Source: Phenylobacterium deserti (GTDB lineage: Bacteria; Pseudomonadota; Alphaproteobacteria; Caulobacterales; Caulobacteraceae). From it: a stretch of DNA of 44,054 bases. The position numbers and the translations under genes are program-made. This document shows positions 23,492 through 33,071 of this stretch, piece by piece. Position 1 is the first letter of the stretch. Every line of letters starts with the position of its first letter. The notes under the pieces are model-generated. The model ran no database searches. It was given only the letters and a program-made list of their open reading frames with translations, and was not told where the DNA came from. The DNA is taken from contig CALQQB010000036.1 of NCBI GenBank assembly GCA_943332615.1, positions 1 to 44,054 of the forward strand, given 5' to 3'.

Positions 23492-24322
23492 ATGTCCGAA
23501 GACCTGAAGTCCGTGATCGAGGCCGCCTGGGAGGCGCGCGACACCATCAATACCTCGACCACCGGCCGCGTGCGGGACGCGGTCCACGAGACCATCGAGC
23601 ATCTGGACGCCGGGACGCTGCGGGTGGCCCAGCGCGAGGCCGACGGGACCTGGGTGACCAACCAGTGGGCCAAGCAGGCGATCCTGCTGTTCTTCCGCCT
23701 CACCGCCAACCGCCTGATCGACGCCGGTGGATCGCATCCCTACTGGGACAAGGTGCCGCTGAAGTTCACCGGCTGGGACGCCGCCCGTTTCGAGGCCGCC
23801 GGGTTCCGCGCGGTGCCAGGCTGCACGGTGCGCAAGGGCTCATTCCTGGCCAAGAACGTGGTGCTGACGCCGTCGTTCGTGAACATCGGCGCCTACGTCG
23901 ATGAGGGCACGATGGTGGACACCTGGGCCACGATCGGGTCCTGCGCCCAGATCGGCAAGCGCTGCCACATTTCGGGTGGCGCGGGCATCGGCGGGGTGCT
24001 GGAGCCGCTGCAGGCCAACCCCACGATCATCGAGGACAACTGCTTCATCGGCGCCCGCTCGGAAGTGGCCGAAGGCGTCATTGTCCGCGAAGGCTCGGTG
24101 CTGTCGATGGGCGTCTATCTCACCTCGACCACCCCTATCGTGGATCGCCGCACCGGCGAGACCTTCACCGGCGAAGTGCCGCCCTATTCGGTGATCATGT
24201 CCGGCTCCCGGCCGAACGCGGTGGATCCGTCCCTGCCGTCCACCTACTGCGCGGTGATCATGAAGACGGTGGACGAGCGCACCCGGAGCAAGACGTCCAT
24301 CAACGAGCTGCTGCGGGACTGA
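23492..24322 (+). CDS. dapD: Tetrahydrodipicolinate N-succinyltransferase
   Basis: This 276-residue enzyme uses succinyl-CoA to succinylate tetrahydrodipicolinate in lysine and peptidoglycan diaminopimelate synthesis. The C-terminal half is a left-handed beta-helix of hexapeptide repeats ([46 protein letters not shown]). The N-terminal helical domain starts [21 protein letters not shown] precedes the ATG. It is paired with dapE 500 bp downstream. The last 23 bp overlap the convergent cupin gene. Confidence 0.96.
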   Translation: MSEDLKSVIEAAWEARDTINTSTTGRVRDAVHETIEHLDAGTLRVAQREADGTWVTNQWAKQAILLFFRLTANRLIDAGGSHPYWDKVPLKFTGWDAARFEAAGFRAVPGCTVRKGSFLAKNVVLTPSFVNIGAYVDEGTMVDTWATIGSCAQIGKRCHISGGAGIGGVLEPLQANPTIIEDNCFIGARSEVAEGVIVREGSVLSMGVYLTSTTPIVDRRTGETFTGEVPPYSVIMSGSRPNAVDPSLPSTYCAVIMKTVDERTRSKTSINELLRD

Positions 24323-24788
24323 CGAGGCCCATCTCAATGTACGGCGTCCCGTCGCGGTGGCGGTACACGTTGTCGGGCCCGACGATCATGTCGAGGTCGG
24401 GATAGTCCGAGTTGTCGGTTTCCGGGCCCCGCGTGCCGATCTCCAGCAGCACCGCCTCGGCGTTCGACCGGTTCTGGATGTGATGCCCGTTCGCGACGCC
24501 GGCCTTGAACCCGGCGCAGTCTCCGGCGCGCAGCACCTCCTCGCCGTCGTCGGTGACCAGCACCACCTCGCCGGACACCACCCAGACGAACTCGTCTTCC
24601 GCCGTGTGCCAGTGCCGCTGGCTGGACCACACGCCGGGCGCCAGGCGCATCAGGTTCACGCCGAACTGGGTCAGGCCCGCGGCGTCGCCCAGCTGCCATC
24701 GCCTGCGATCCCGACAGGCCTCGTCGAACGGTGAAGGATAGGCCGAACCGAAGCCGGTCGGGGCGTTGTCGGTATCGATCTTGGGCAT
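24300..24788 (-). CDS. Cupin-domain protein
   Basis: This 162-residue protein has a single cupin barrel. Motif 1 is [16 protein letters not shown] with metal ligands H59, H61 and E66; motif 2 lies around [20 protein letters not shown] (H102/H103). It is similar to small cupins that bind a divalent metal; the substrate is unknown. It lies between dapD and dapE but on the other strand, its 3' end overlapping dapD by 23 bp and its start 41 bp from dapE, so it is not part of the lysine operon. Confidence 0.8.
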   Translation of the reverse strand: MPKIDTDNAPTGFGSAYPSPFDEACRDRRRWQLGDAAGLTQFGVNLMRLAPGVWSSQRHWHTAEDEFVWVVSGEVVLVTDDGEEVLRAGDCAGFKAGVANGHHIQNRSNAEAVLLEIGTRGPETDNSDYPDLDMIVGPDNVYRHRDGTPYIEMGLVSPAAAR

Positions 24789-24829
24789 GAGTCCTCGCGC
24801 GGCTTCGATTTCCTAGATAGAGGGCCGCT

Positions 24830-25978
24830 ATGACCGCCGCCATCGACCCCGTCGAACTCACCCGCGACCTCATCCGCCGCCCTTCGGTGACGCCCGCCGA
24901 CGCCGGCGCCATGGCGATCGTCGAGGCGACTCTCCGCGGTCTGGGTTTCGCCTGCCGGCGCATGAAGTTCGGGGAGATCGAGAACCTCTACGCCCGCTTC
25001 GGGACCGCCCGGCCGAACCTCTGCTTTGCCGGCCATACCGACGTGGTGCCGGTGGGCGACGCGGACGCGTGGTCAAAGGACGCCTTCGCCGCCGAGGTGG
25101 TGGAGGGCGTGCTGATCGGGCGCGGCGCGGTGGACATGAAGAGCGCCATCGCCGCCTTCGCCGCGGCGACCGCCGACGCCATCGCGGCCGGGACGGTGAC
25201 GGGCTCGATCTCGTTCCTGATCACCGGCGACGAGGAGGGCGTGGCGACGGACGGCACGACCAGGGTGGTAGATGCGCTGCGCGCCGAGGGCGAGATCATC
25301 GACCATTGCGTGGTCGGCGAGCCGACGTCGGCCGAGACCTTCGGCGACATGGTCAAGGTGGGGCGGCGCGGCTCGATCAACGCTGAGATCACGGTGCAGG
25401 GCATCGCCGGCCACGTGGCCTATCCGCATCGCGCGGCCAATCCGGCGCCAGTGCTGATCCGCCTGCTGGCGTCCTTGCAGTCCCGTAGGCTCGACGACGG
25501 CTACGCGGAATTCCAGCCCTCCAATCTGGAGGTGACCTGGATCGATGCGCCCAACACGGCCACCAACGTGATCCCCGGCGTGGCGCGGGCCCGGTTGAAC
25601 ATCCGCTTCAACCCCAACCACACCGGCCAAGGCCTCGCCGATTGGATCGCTGCCGAGGCGGGCGAGGCGGGCGAGGGCTTCGCCGGGAAGATCACTGTAA
25701 CCCCGGCGATCAGCGGCGAGGCGTTCCTGACCGAGCGGGGGGCCTTCACCGACCTCGTAGCCGCCGCGGTCGCCGACGTGACCGGCGTCGCGCCGGAGCT
25801 ATCCACCAGCGGCGGCACCTCCGACGCCCGCTTCATCCGCGCGCTGTGCCCGGTGATCGAGGTGGGGCTGGTGGGCAAGACCATGCACCAGGTGGACGAG
25901 CGGGCGCCGGTGGCGGAGATCCGCACCCTGCAGCAGGTCTACGCCCGGATTATCGCCCGGTACTTCGCCGCCGGGTAA
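24830..25978 (+). CDS. dapE: Succinyl-diaminopimelate desuccinylase
   Basis: This 382-residue M20 metallopeptidase hydrolyses N-succinyl-LL-diaminopimelate, making LL-DAP. Visible motifs are FAGHTDVVPVGD (ligand H69, D71), GRGAVDMKSAIAAF (bridging D102), ITGDEEG (E135/E136) and the C-terminal GKTMHQVDERAP with the last His ligand. The central dimerisation domain includes NTATNVIPGVARARLNIRF. Divergent from the cupin gene; functionally paired with dapD. Confidence 0.95.
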   Translation: MTAAIDPVELTRDLIRRPSVTPADAGAMAIVEATLRGLGFACRRMKFGEIENLYARFGTARPNLCFAGHTDVVPVGDADAWSKDAFAAEVVEGVLIGRGAVDMKSAIAAFAAATADAIAAGTVTGSISFLITGDEEGVATDGTTRVVDALRAEGEIIDHCVVGEPTSAETFGDMVKVGRRGSINAEITVQGIAGHVAYPHRAANPAPVLIRLLASLQSRRLDDGYAEFQPSNLEVTWIDAPNTATNVIPGVARARLNIRFNPNHTGQGLADWIAAEAGEAGEGFAGKITVTPAISGEAFLTERGAFTDLVAAAVADVTGVAPELSTSGGTSDARFIRALCPVIEVGLVGKTMHQVDERAPVAEIRTLQQVYARIIARYFAAG

Positions 25979-25987
25979 TCGACCCGG

Positions 25988-27130
25988 TCAGATCGAGCGG
26001 GCCACGACCTCCTTCATGATCTCCGAGGTGCCGCCGTAGATGCGCTGCACGCGGGCGTCGCGCCACAGTCTGGCGATGGGATACTCGTTCATGTAGCCGG
26101 CCCCGCCGTGCAGCTGCAGGCCCGCGTCGCAGACCTCCCATTGCAGCTCGGTGTGGAACAGCTTGGCGGCCGAGCCCTCGGCGGCCGTGAGCTTGCCCTG
26201 CAGGTGCCGCGCGATCGCCCAGTCCAGATGGGCCCACCCGGCCTGCAGCTTGGCCTTCAGCCCGCCCAGGGTGAAGCGGGTGTTCTGGAAGTCGAAGATG
26301 GTCTGTTTGAAGGCCTTGCGGTCCTTGGTGAACTTCACGGTCTCGTCGAAGGCGCGCTGGGCGGCGGCCTGGGCCTGGGCGGCGATGCCCAGGCGTTCCT
26401 GCGGCAGCTGGTTCATCAGGTAGCCGAAGCCCTTGCCCTCCTCGCCCAGGCAGTTGGTGAGGGGCACGCGCACGTCCTCGAAGAACAGCTCGGAGGTGTC
26501 GGCCGAATGCTGGCCGATCTTGTCGAGGTTGCGGCCGCGCTTGAAGCCTTCGCGCGTGGCTTCGACCAGGATCAGGGAGATGCCCTTGCCGCCGGCCGCG
26601 GGGTCGGTTTTGGCGACCACGATGATCAGGTCGGCGTTCTGGCCGTTGGTGATGTAGGTCTTCGACCCGTTGACGAGGTACTCATTGCCGTTGCGGATCG
26701 CCGTGGTGCGCACGCCCTGCAGGTCGGAGCCGGCGCCGGGCTCGGTCATGGCGATGGCCGTGATCGCCTCGCCGGACACCATCTTCGGCAGCCATTCCTG
26801 TTTCTGCTCGTCCGAGCCGTAGTTCTCGATGTAGCCGGCGATGATGTCGGACTGCAGGGTGATGCCGGCGCACGAGCCCGCGTAGAACAGTTCCTCGGAG
26901 ATCACCGCGTTGTAGCGGAAGTCGAGGCCCAGGCCGCCGTACTCCGGCGCCACGCCCGGGCACAGGATCCCGGCCTCGCCACAGGCCAGCCAGAACTGGC
27001 GGTCGATGACACCCTCCTGCTCCCAGCGATCGAGGTGGGGCCACAGCGCCTTGTCGTAGAACTTGCGCACCTGGTCGCGGAAGAGGTTGAGCTCCTCGTC
27101 GAAGACGGGGCGGGCGGACATGTCGATCAT
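25988..27130 (-). CDS. Acyl-CoA dehydrogenase (LCAD/IVD type)
   Basis: This 380-residue flavoenzyme starts MIDMSARPVFDEELNLFRDQVRKF. FAD-contact segments AMTEPGAGSDLQGV and VNGSKTYITNGQ are present, and it ends IYGGTSEIMKEVVARSI. The usual C-terminal catalytic Glu (YEGT) is Gly here. As in long-chain and isovaleryl-CoA dehydrogenases, the base is instead expected at the Glu in AFDETVKFTKDRKAF, which is present. ATG 27130 follows AGGGA; ATG 27121 is an alternative. It oxidises an acyl-CoA at C2-C3, passing electrons to ETF. It is 9 bp from convergent dapE. Confidence 0.9.
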   Translation of the reverse strand: MIDMSARPVFDEELNLFRDQVRKFYDKALWPHLDRWEQEGVIDRQFWLACGEAGILCPGVAPEYGGLGLDFRYNAVISEELFYAGSCAGITLQSDIIAGYIENYGSDEQKQEWLPKMVSGEAITAIAMTEPGAGSDLQGVRTTAIRNGNEYLVNGSKTYITNGQNADLIIVVAKTDPAAGGKGISLILVEATREGFKRGRNLDKIGQHSADTSELFFEDVRVPLTNCLGEEGKGFGYLMNQLPQERLGIAAQAQAAAQRAFDETVKFTKDRKAFKQTIFDFQNTRFTLGGLKAKLQAGWAHLDWAIARHLQGKLTAAEGSAAKLFHTELQWEVCDAGLQLHGGAGYMNEYPIARLWRDARVQRIYGGTSEIMKEVVARSI

Positions 27131-27226
27131 CGGGGCGGTCCCTGGGTTACAGGGCGCACTTAGCCGAGTGACGCCGGGGAGGGCTAGCTCCACCATTCCT
27201 CTCCCACCCGCGGCGGGAAAGGAAGG

Positions 27227-27898
27227 TCACATCCGGCAGGCCTGAAGGATCTCCGCCCGCAGTTCGGGGATGCCCGCGCCCTTTTCAGCCGAGGTGGCCA
27301 GCACGCGGGGGAAGGCCGCCGGGCGTCGGGCGATCTTGCGCAGGGTCTCGGCGGTCATCTGTTCGACGTCGCGGCCCTTCAGCTTGTCACCCTTGGTGAG
27401 GATGATCTGGTAGCTGACGGCGGCCAGGTCGAAGGCTTCCATCGCCTCCTGGTCCACGTCCTTCAGGCCGTGGCGGGCGTCGATCAGCAGGAAGGCGCGC
27501 TTCAGGTTCGGCCGGCCGCGCAGGTAGGACCGACCCAGGTTCTGGAACTTGTTCTTGGCCTCGCGGCTGACCTTGGCGAAGCCGTAGCCGGGCAGGTCGA
27601 CGAGGCGCAGGGTTTCGTCGGCCACGAAGAAATTGATCTCGCGCGTGCGGCCGGGCGCCGTGGAGGCGCGCGCCAGGTGCGTGCGGCCGGTGACCGCGTT
27701 GATCAGCGAGGACTTGCCGACGTTGGAGCGGCCGGCGAAGGCCACCTCCGGCAGGTCGGCCGGCGGCAGGCCGTCGATCGCCACGGCCCCCATCATGAAG
27801 TTGACCGGGTGGGCGAAGAACACCCGGGCAGCTTCCAGCGCCTCGTCGTCAAAGGGACTGTCCGGTTCCAGCGCCGGGGTAGCCCCGAGGTCGGTCAC
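27227..27898 (-). CDS. engB: Ribosome biogenesis GTPase EngB (YsxC/YihA)
   Basis: This 223-residue protein has G1 GRSNVGKSS (56-64), switch region [12 protein letters not shown]3 DLPGYG (101-106), G4 TKGDKL and G5 TSAEKGAG, the order typical of EngB. It acts in 50S subunit assembly. The start is GTG 27898, overlapping the yidC stop (GTGA), so it is coupled to yidC. The much longer open frame to 28666 is shadow. It is the last gene of rpmH-rnpA-yidC-engB. Confidence 0.94.
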   Translation of the reverse strand: MTDLGATPALEPDSPFDDEALEAARVFFAHPVNFMMGAVAIDGLPPADLPEVAFAGRSNVGKSSLINAVTGRTHLARASTAPGRTREINFFVADETLRLVDLPGYGFAKVSREAKNKFQNLGRSYLRGRPNLKRAFLLIDARHGLKDVDQEAMEAFDLAAVSYQIILTKGDKLKGRDVEQMTAETLRKIARRPAAFPRVLATSAEKGAGIPELRAEILQACRM

Positions 27899-29694
27899 GT
27901 CGCGGGCTCGGGCTTGCCGGTGACCCGGCGGATCAGCTTGTCGATCGGGTTGTCCACCTTGAAGCGCCGCATGATCACGTACTGCTGGAGCGCCGTGAGC
28001 AGGTTCGACCATGTGTAGTAGATCAGCAGGCCGATCGCGAACTGGGCCATGATGAAGGTGAACATGATCGGCATCAGCTGGAAGATGCGCTGTTGCATGG
28101 GGTCGGGCGCCGGCGGGCTCATCGAGGTCGTGAGCCAGGTGGTCACCCCGTAGAGGATCGCCATGATCCCGATGTGCAGGAACCCGGGCGGGTCGCCGTA
28201 GGCCAGCAGGCTGCCGATCAGGGGCGCTGTGCCGGGATCCCAGGGGATCAGGCCGAACAGGTTGAAGATGGTGGTCGGGTCCGGCGCCGACAGATCCTTC
28301 ACGAAGCCCACGAACGGCGCATGGCGCATGTCGAGGGACACCTGGAGCACCTTGAACAGGGCGAAGAACACCGGGATCTGCATCAGCATGGGCACGCAGC
28401 CGGCGACGGGGTTCACCTTCTCGCGCTTGTAGAGCTCCATCAGCTCCTGCTGCTGCTTGGCCGGGTCGTCCTTGTGCTTCTTGCGCAGCTCCTCCATCGC
28501 GGGCTGCACCTTCCGCATCTTGGTCATCGACTCGTAGGACTTGTTGGCCAGGGGAAAGAACACCACCCGAACGGTGACGGTGAGCATCAGGATCGCCACG
28601 CCGAGGTTGCCGACCAGGCCGTAGAGCCAGGCCAGGAACTGCGAGATCGGCCGGGTGATGAACCACAGCATGCCCCAGTCGACGGCCTCGTCCAGGTGCT
28701 CGACGCCCAGTGAGGTCTGGTAGTCCTTGAGCACCGGCACCACCTTTGCTCCGGCGAAGATGTGGGTGGTGATGCTGACCTGGCGTCCGGCGGGGATCGC
28801 CCGCGGCTGGCCCACGAAATTGGCGTCGTAGATGTCGAGGCCGCCGGCCCGGGTCAGGCGATACTGGCCCTGGATCTGTTCACTCTGCGCCGGGATCAAC
28901 GCCGTCAGCCAGTAGCGGTCGGTGATGCCGATCCAGCCGCCGGTGGAGGCGTGGGCGGGCCGCGTGCCGTCCTTCTCCCACTTGGCGTACTTCAGCGGCT
29001 GGCGCTTGCCCTCCAGCCAGCCCATGCCGCCCTCGTGGACCACCGAGTTCTTGCCGAGACCCTGCGGCAGTCCCTGGCGCTGCACAGAGCCGTAGGGCGC
29101 CAGCGAGATGGAGACCTCGCCGGTGTTGGCCACGGTGTCGGTGACCGAGAACATGAACTTGTCATCGACCGAGATCACCCTGGTGAAGGTGAGGCCCTGG
29201 CCATTGGCGTAGGTCAGGGTGACCGGCTTGCCGGGTTCCAGCGTCGTGCCGCTGGCCAGGGTCCAGACGGTCTGGGCGGTGGGCAGGTTGGGGACGTTGG
29301 CGCCGGTCCAGCCGAGATCGGCGAACCAGGCGTGGTTGGCGCCCTCGGGCCGCAGCAACTCCACCGGCGGGGAGTCCTTCGCGAGCGTTTGGCGGTAGTT
29401 CACCAGGTAGAGGTCGTCGATGCGTCCGCCGCGCAGCGAGAGCGAGCCCTTCAGCGCCGGCGTGACGATCGGCACCCGCGGCGTGGCGGCGACGGCGGTG
29501 GGGCGACTGATCACCGGCGCGCCACCCGACGATCCGGGGGCTCCCCCCGCCATCGCGACAGCGGCGGGCCGTTGCGCCGCCATAGCGCGCTGGCGCTTGG
29601 CCTGCGGCTCGATGACGACGAACTGGTAGACCAGCAGGATGATGACCGCGCACACGCCGAAGATGATCGTGTTGCGGGTGTTGTCGTCTCGCAT
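27895..29694 (-). CDS. yidC: Membrane protein insertase YidC
   Basis: This 599-residue protein has an N-terminal membrane anchor (about 8-28), a large periplasmic P1 domain to about 340, and five core membrane helices at the C-terminus. The core holds the conserved positively charged groove residue in [40 protein letters not shown] and the cytoplasmic loop [25 protein letters not shown]. It inserts inner-membrane proteins with or without Sec. It lies 52 bp after rnpA; yidD, often found between these two genes, is absent. Confidence 0.96.
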   Translation of the reverse strand: MRDDNTRNTIIFGVCAVIILLVYQFVVIEPQAKRQRAMAAQRPAAVAMAGGAPGSSGGAPVISRPTAVAATPRVPIVTPALKGSLSLRGGRIDDLYLVNYRQTLAKDSPPVELLRPEGANHAWFADLGWTGANVPNLPTAQTVWTLASGTTLEPGKPVTLTYANGQGLTFTRVISVDDKFMFSVTDTVANTGEVSISLAPYGSVQRQGLPQGLGKNSVVHEGGMGWLEGKRQPLKYAKWEKDGTRPAHASTGGWIGITDRYWLTALIPAQSEQIQGQYRLTRAGGLDIYDANFVGQPRAIPAGRQVSITTHIFAGAKVVPVLKDYQTSLGVEHLDEAVDWGMLWFITRPISQFLAWLYGLVGNLGVAILMLTVTVRVVFFPLANKSYESMTKMRKVQPAMEELRKKHKDDPAKQQQELMELYKREKVNPVAGCVPMLMQIPVFFALFKVLQVSLDMRHAPFVGFVKDLSAPDPTTIFNLFGLIPWDPGTAPLIGSLLAYGDPPGFLHIGIMAILYGVTTWLTTSMSPPAPDPMQQRIFQLMPIMFTFIMAQFAIGLLIYYTWSNLLTALQQYVIMRRFKVDNPIDKLIRRVTGKPEPAT

Positions 29695-29746
29695 GTGGGG
29701 GACGTGGTTCCGTCTAAGGGAAGGGCGGGCGAGGAAAGAGGCGGGT

Positions 29747-30118
29747 CTAGCCTATGTGGGGGGCCGCCCGGTCGGCGGCGAGCCTTAACAGCGCGGTTTT
29801 CACATCGTCAAGCAACCGGGGCCAGGGGCGTGTCAGCACACCGCCCCGGGCGATGATCACATAGTCGATACCGGGGGCGGCGAAATCCGGGAGGAGAGCG
29901 CGCGCGGCCTCGCGCATCCGGCGCTTGGCGCGGTTGCGCTCGACGGCGCCGCCGATGCGCTTGGTGGCGGTGAATCCGACCCGGACCAGGGCCGCGTCGT
30001 CGTCTCTCGGTCGCGCCTGAACGACGATAGCCCCCTTCGCGGTCGAGGGGGCCTTGGCGCAGGCGAGAAACTCGCTGCGCTTCGTCAATCTCTGGATTTT
30101 GGGTACGGCGCCCGTCAC
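29747..30118 (-). CDS. rnpA: Ribonuclease P protein component
   Basis: This 123-residue basic protein has the signature [14 protein letters not shown] (the RNR motif) and [16 protein letters not shown] at the start. It binds RNase P RNA and helps cut tRNA 5' leaders. The start is GTG at 30118. It is 25 bp downstream of rpmH and shares its promoter. Confidence 0.94.
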   Translation of the reverse strand: MTGAVPKIQRLTKRSEFLACAKAPSTAKGAIVVQARPRDDDAALVRVGFTATKRIGGAVERNRAKRRMREAARALLPDFAAPGIDYVIIARGGVLTRPWPRLLDDVKTALLRLAADRAAPHIG

Positions 30119-30143
30119 GCGGACACCCGACGCCGCCGTGAGC

Positions 30144-30278
30144 TTAGGCGCTCAGGCGCTTGCGGCCCTTGGCGCGGCGGCGCGCAAGGATCTTCTGGCC
30201 GTTCTTCGTGGACATGCGAAGGCGGAAGCCGTGGCGGCGCGCACGCACGAGGCGGGAGGGCTGAAATGTGCGCTTCAC
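30144..30278 (-). CDS. rpmH: 50S ribosomal protein L34
   Basis: The 44-residue product starts at GTG 30278 and begins [18 protein letters not shown], with the middle [24 protein letters not shown]: the full, highly basic L34 sequence. GGAG precedes the start by 7 bases. It heads the rpmH-rnpA-yidC-engB group and is read from the promoter at 30311-30339, leaving a leader of about 25 nt. Confidence 0.96.
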   Translation of the reverse strand: MKRTFQPSRLVRARRHGFRLRMSTKNGQKILARRRAKGRKRLSA

Positions 30279-30310
30279 GAGAAGGCTCCGGGTCGAAAAT
30301 CGAGCGGCGG

Positions 30311-30339
30311 TGGATAGTGGAAGGGGCGGGGCGTGTCAA
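30311..30339 (-). promoter_or_regulatory. Strong sigma-70 promoter of rpmH-rnpA-yidC-engB
   Basis: On the minus strand, TTGACA (30334-30339), a perfect -35, is followed after exactly 17 bases by TATCCA (30311-30316). The rpmH start lies about 32 bp further down. This is the best promoter match in the window and fits a highly expressed ribosomal gene. Confidence 0.75.
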
Positions 30340-30364
30340 CCACCGCACCTCCACGCGACCCGGC

Positions 30365-30781
30365 TCAGGCCGCCAGCGTCATCACCAGCGCCCCGTTTCG
30401 CGTCGCCACCAGGGTGTGTTCGTACTGGACCGTGGCCTGGCCGCCGGGGGGCGCGAGCGTCCAGCCATCGCGGCGGCTCTCCTCGACCCAGTCGGCGCCC
30501 AGGGACAGGAACGGCTCCAGGGTGAACACCAGGCCCTCGGTGATCTTGCGGCGGTCGGAGCGGTCGGCCCAGGTGGGGATCTCCTTGGGATCTTCGTGCA
30601 GCGACGCGCCCACCCCATGGCTGGCGAGGTTCTTGATCAGGCTGTAGCCGCTCCGGCGCGCGAAGGCCTCGATCTGGCGGCCAGGCGCATTGAGGGCCGC
30701 GCCCATGGCGGTCAGGGTTCGCGCCACGAGGCGGCCGGCGGCGCGGAGTTTCTCGAGGTCATCTTCGTTGCCGATGGTCAT
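30365..30781 (-). pseudogene. Methionine aminopeptidase (type I-like) with large in-frame internal deletion
   Basis: The 138-residue ORF starts at ATG 30781 with a strong AGGAGG 9 bp upstream. Residues 1-30 (MTIGNEDDLEKLRAAGRLVA...) match a MetAP N-terminus and residues 34-138 (GRQIEAFARRSGYSLIKNLASHGVG...) its C-terminal part. About 100 residues between them are missing. Type I enzymes are about 250 residues. The metal ligands His (H55), Glu (E89 in TLEPF) and Glu (E121 in VQYEHT) remain, but both Asp ligands and the substrate His lie in the lost part, so catalysis is not expected. The frame is intact and the start signals are good, so a truncated protein may still be made. It begins 11 bp after the quinone oxidoreductase, in the same operon. 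Confidence 0.75.
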
Positions 30782-30792
30782 GGGCGAGCCTC

Positions 30793-31773
30793 CTACAGAT
30801 CCGGCCGTATCACGGTTTTCCCCACCACCGTGCGCTGCGCCAGCGTTTCGAACGCCTCGCGCCATTCGCTAAGCGGATACTCCGCATCGACGCGGGGCTT
30901 CACCTTGCCCTCCTCCGCCAGCTTCCAGATGGCCGAGTTGTTCTCGGCGCCCTTGGCGGGGTTCTGGCGGCCGTATTCGCCGGCGCGGACGCCGTGGACG
31001 GAGAAACCCTTGATGAGGGCGATATTGACCGGCAGCACCGGCAGGCGGCCCGAGGTGAAGCCGATGGAGAGAATGCGGCCGCCGAACGCGATGCAGCGCG
31101 TCGACTCGTCGAACACGTCGCCGCCCACAGGGTCGTAGATCACGTCGGCCCCGCGGCCGCCGGTGATCGCCTTGACCTTTTCGCGGAAGCCAGGGGCGGA
31201 GTTTACCACGGCATCGACGTCATATTCCTTCTGGATGACGGCCAGCTTGGCGTCGGAGGCGGAGGCGGCGATCACCTTGGCGCCCAGCAGCTTGGCATAA
31301 TCGACAGCGGCCAGGCCCACCCCGCCGGCCGCCCCGTGAACCAGCACCCACTCGCCCGGCTGGACGACGGTGTTGCGGCTGAAGGCCACATAGGCGGTGA
31401 GGTAGGCGACCGGATAGCCGGCGGCCTGGCTGAAGCTGAGATTGGCCGGCTTCCGACGCAGGATGGCGGCGGGCAGGATGGCGTATTCGGCGAAACCGCC
31501 ACGGCCGCCGCTGACGACCGGGTCGCCGACCGCCCAGCCGGTGACGCCCTGGCCCAACTTGTCGATCTCGCCGGCCAGCTCCAGGCCGCCCACGAAGGGT
31601 ATCGGCGGCTTATGCTGATGCTCGCCGCGGGTCTGCATCAGATCGGGGAAGTTGACGGCGGCGGCGCGGACCTTGATCCGCACCTCGCCGGGTCCCGGCT
31701 CGGGGGTGGGGATGTCCTTGACCACGCAGCCGGCGTAGTCCGGCAGCAGTTCTTCGACGACCAGCGCGCGCAT
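30793..31773 (-). CDS. NADPH:quinone oxidoreductase (zinc-independent MDR family)
   Basis: This 326-residue protein begins MRALVVEELLPDY with the GroES-like domain (AAAVNFPDLMQTRGEHQHKPPIPFVGG) and a Rossmann domain with HGAAGGVGLAAVDYAKLLGAKVIA (AAGGVG dinucleotide loop) and GGRGADVIYDPVGGDVF. It lacks the zinc-binding Cys/His of alcohol dehydrogenases, so it is an NADPH:quinone reductase or enoyl-type reductase. The substrate is not resolved. It is followed on the same strand by the MetAP remnant. A TetR gene lies 81 bp upstream in the same direction and may regulate it. Confidence 0.9.
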   Translation of the reverse strand: MRALVVEELLPDYAGCVVKDIPTPEPGPGEVRIKVRAAAVNFPDLMQTRGEHQHKPPIPFVGGLELAGEIDKLGQGVTGWAVGDPVVSGGRGGFAEYAILPAAILRRKPANLSFSQAAGYPVAYLTAYVAFSRNTVVQPGEWVLVHGAAGGVGLAAVDYAKLLGAKVIAASASDAKLAVIQKEYDVDAVVNSAPGFREKVKAITGGRGADVIYDPVGGDVFDESTRCIAFGGRILSIGFTSGRLPVLPVNIALIKGFSVHGVRAGEYGRQNPAKGAENNSAIWKLAEEGKVKPRVDAEYPLSEWREAFETLAQRTVVGKTVIRPDL

Positions 31774-31854
31774 CCTGATCCCTCATCCTATGGCTCTGGG
31801 AGATCAGCACAGGTTCCCGCAGCGTCGCTCAAGGGCGCGTCTGCGGTGCGCCGC

Positions 31855-32502
31855 TCAGGACGGGCGCATACCGCTGGGCAGGCCCTTCAGGCCGTTCAGG
31901 ATCATCCCGACGGCGAAATCAGCGGCGGCGGCGACGGCGATCGGACGGCGCATCAGCATCTTGTCGCCGACCTCGCGGGCGATGCCGATGGCGGCGGCGG
32001 CCATGTATTCGCTGTCGGAGGCTGGACCACGGCCCGCGGCGATGGCGTCCTCAATGGCGTCCTTCACCTCGGCGAAGACGGCGGCCATCTCCGGGGTCTC
32101 GCCCTGCACGTGCGGCTGCTGCTCGCCCGCCGGGCGCCGCGCCATCCAGCTGATGTGCTCGTCGGCCATGAACTCGAAATAGGCGACGATGGCGGCGCGC
32201 ACGAAGCCGTCGAAGTCGTCCCCTTGGCGCAGGCTCTTGAGGATCGGGGCGAAGCGCCGGGCGCCATCGTCGGCGAGGGCGGCGAACACCTCCTCCTTGG
32301 AGCGGTAGTAGTTGTAGAAGGTGCCGGCCGCGAGGCCCGTACGGCGGATGATGTCGCGCACGGTGGCGGCTTCGTAGCCCAGCTCGCCGAACACCTCGCG
32401 CGCGGCGTCCAGGATCGCCAGCCGATTCTGGACCTTGGTCTGTTCCCGCTTGCCGATGGGAAGGTAGGCGACGTCTGCCACGGAGATGCTGCACCCGATC
32501 AA
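31855..32502 (-). CDS. TetR/AcrR-family transcriptional regulator
   Basis: This 215-residue protein (from TTG 32502; GTG 32481 would give 208 residues) has the TetR helix-turn-helix at about 22-68: ILDAAREVFGELGYEAATVRDIIRRTGLAAGTFYNYYRSKEEVF. The ligand-binding C-terminal half is unconserved. No clear Shine-Dalgarno precedes either start. It is likely to control the quinone oxidoreductase downstream and itself; the nearby TGAC-GGGT-GTCA palindrome (32512-32523) is a candidate site. Confidence 0.88.
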   Translation of the reverse strand: MIGCSISVADVAYLPIGKREQTKVQNRLAILDAAREVFGELGYEAATVRDIIRRTGLAAGTFYNYYRSKEEVFAALADDGARRFAPILKSLRQGDDFDGFVRAAIVAYFEFMADEHISWMARRPAGEQQPHVQGETPEMAAVFAEVKDAIEDAIAAGRGPASDSEYMAAAAIGIAREVGDKMLMRRPIAVAAAADFAVGMILNGLKGLPSGMRPS

Positions 32503-32511
32503 GTCAAAAAG

Positions 32512-32523
32512 TGACGGGTGTCA
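32512..32523. promoter_or_regulatory. Candidate operator (TGAC-N4-GTCA) before the TetR gene
   Basis: TGACGGGTGTCA is a 12-bp inverted repeat 10-21 bp upstream of the first possible TetR start codon. TetR regulators often bind such short symmetric sites overlapping their own promoter. The evidence is position plus symmetry only. Confidence 0.3.
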
Positions 32524-32554
32524 TTCTCTAGGCAGTTGGCGCGCGCGGCAAGCC

Positions 32555-32903
32555 CTACGGTCGCAGTCGCCCGCAGGTCCTAGAATTCGGCCCAATCTTC
32601 GGCTGGGCCAGCGCATTGGCGCCAGAGCTGCGGGGCATCGGCGCGCGCGGGCGGGGAGCAGGAGCCTGGTTGGTGAGCAGCAGATACAGTTGCCCGTGAA
32701 CGCCCGTGATCCGCTCCGCGATCTTCTGGATCCGCGTCGTCGCGGGCATCTGCACCTGCACCACCTGGTCCAGTTCGCGCGTTTGACCGCGTTGCATCAC
32801 GACCGTCGCCGCGGAGAGCGCCGCGAGCATGGCCAATGCCAGAGCGGGCGCCACGCCAACCTTCACCATGAAAGACAGATCGTCGAAGCGGAAACGCTAC
32901 ATC
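32555..32903 (-). pseudogene. N-terminal remnant of a chemoreceptor-like (4HB-type sensor) protein
   Basis: On the minus strand, ATG 32903 is followed at once by TAG, then the frame continues RFRFDDLSFMVKVGVAPALALAML, a membrane segment, and VQMPATTRIQKIAERITGVHGQLYLLLTNQA. This is the usual start of a four-helix-bundle methyl-accepting protein. After about 70 residues the similarity stops and the ORF runs on in Pro/Arg-rich sequence to 32555. There is no HAMP or signalling domain. The likely ancestral codon 2 was AAG (Lys), now TAG. The upstream side is AT-rich with no Shine-Dalgarno of note. A translation restart at ATG 32869 would still give only a fragment. Confidence 0.6.
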
Positions 32904-33071
32904 CTCGATTCCCCACCGCTGATGTCTCACAAGCGGGCGAACCCCGGGACCATGAGTATGCTGAACGAAGATTCCTAATATTGTCTCATTTTCCCATATA
33001 TTCGGGAATATCAGGCTTCATTAACCGGGGTCAGGCATTCTCCAGTCCTGCTGCTCTTACAGGAGATGGGG

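Noticed and set aside
27899..28666. Upstream extension of engB (frame open to 479 codons)
   Set aside because: This part is antisense-independent but out of frame with yidC, which is certain here; engB similarity begins at GTG 27898.
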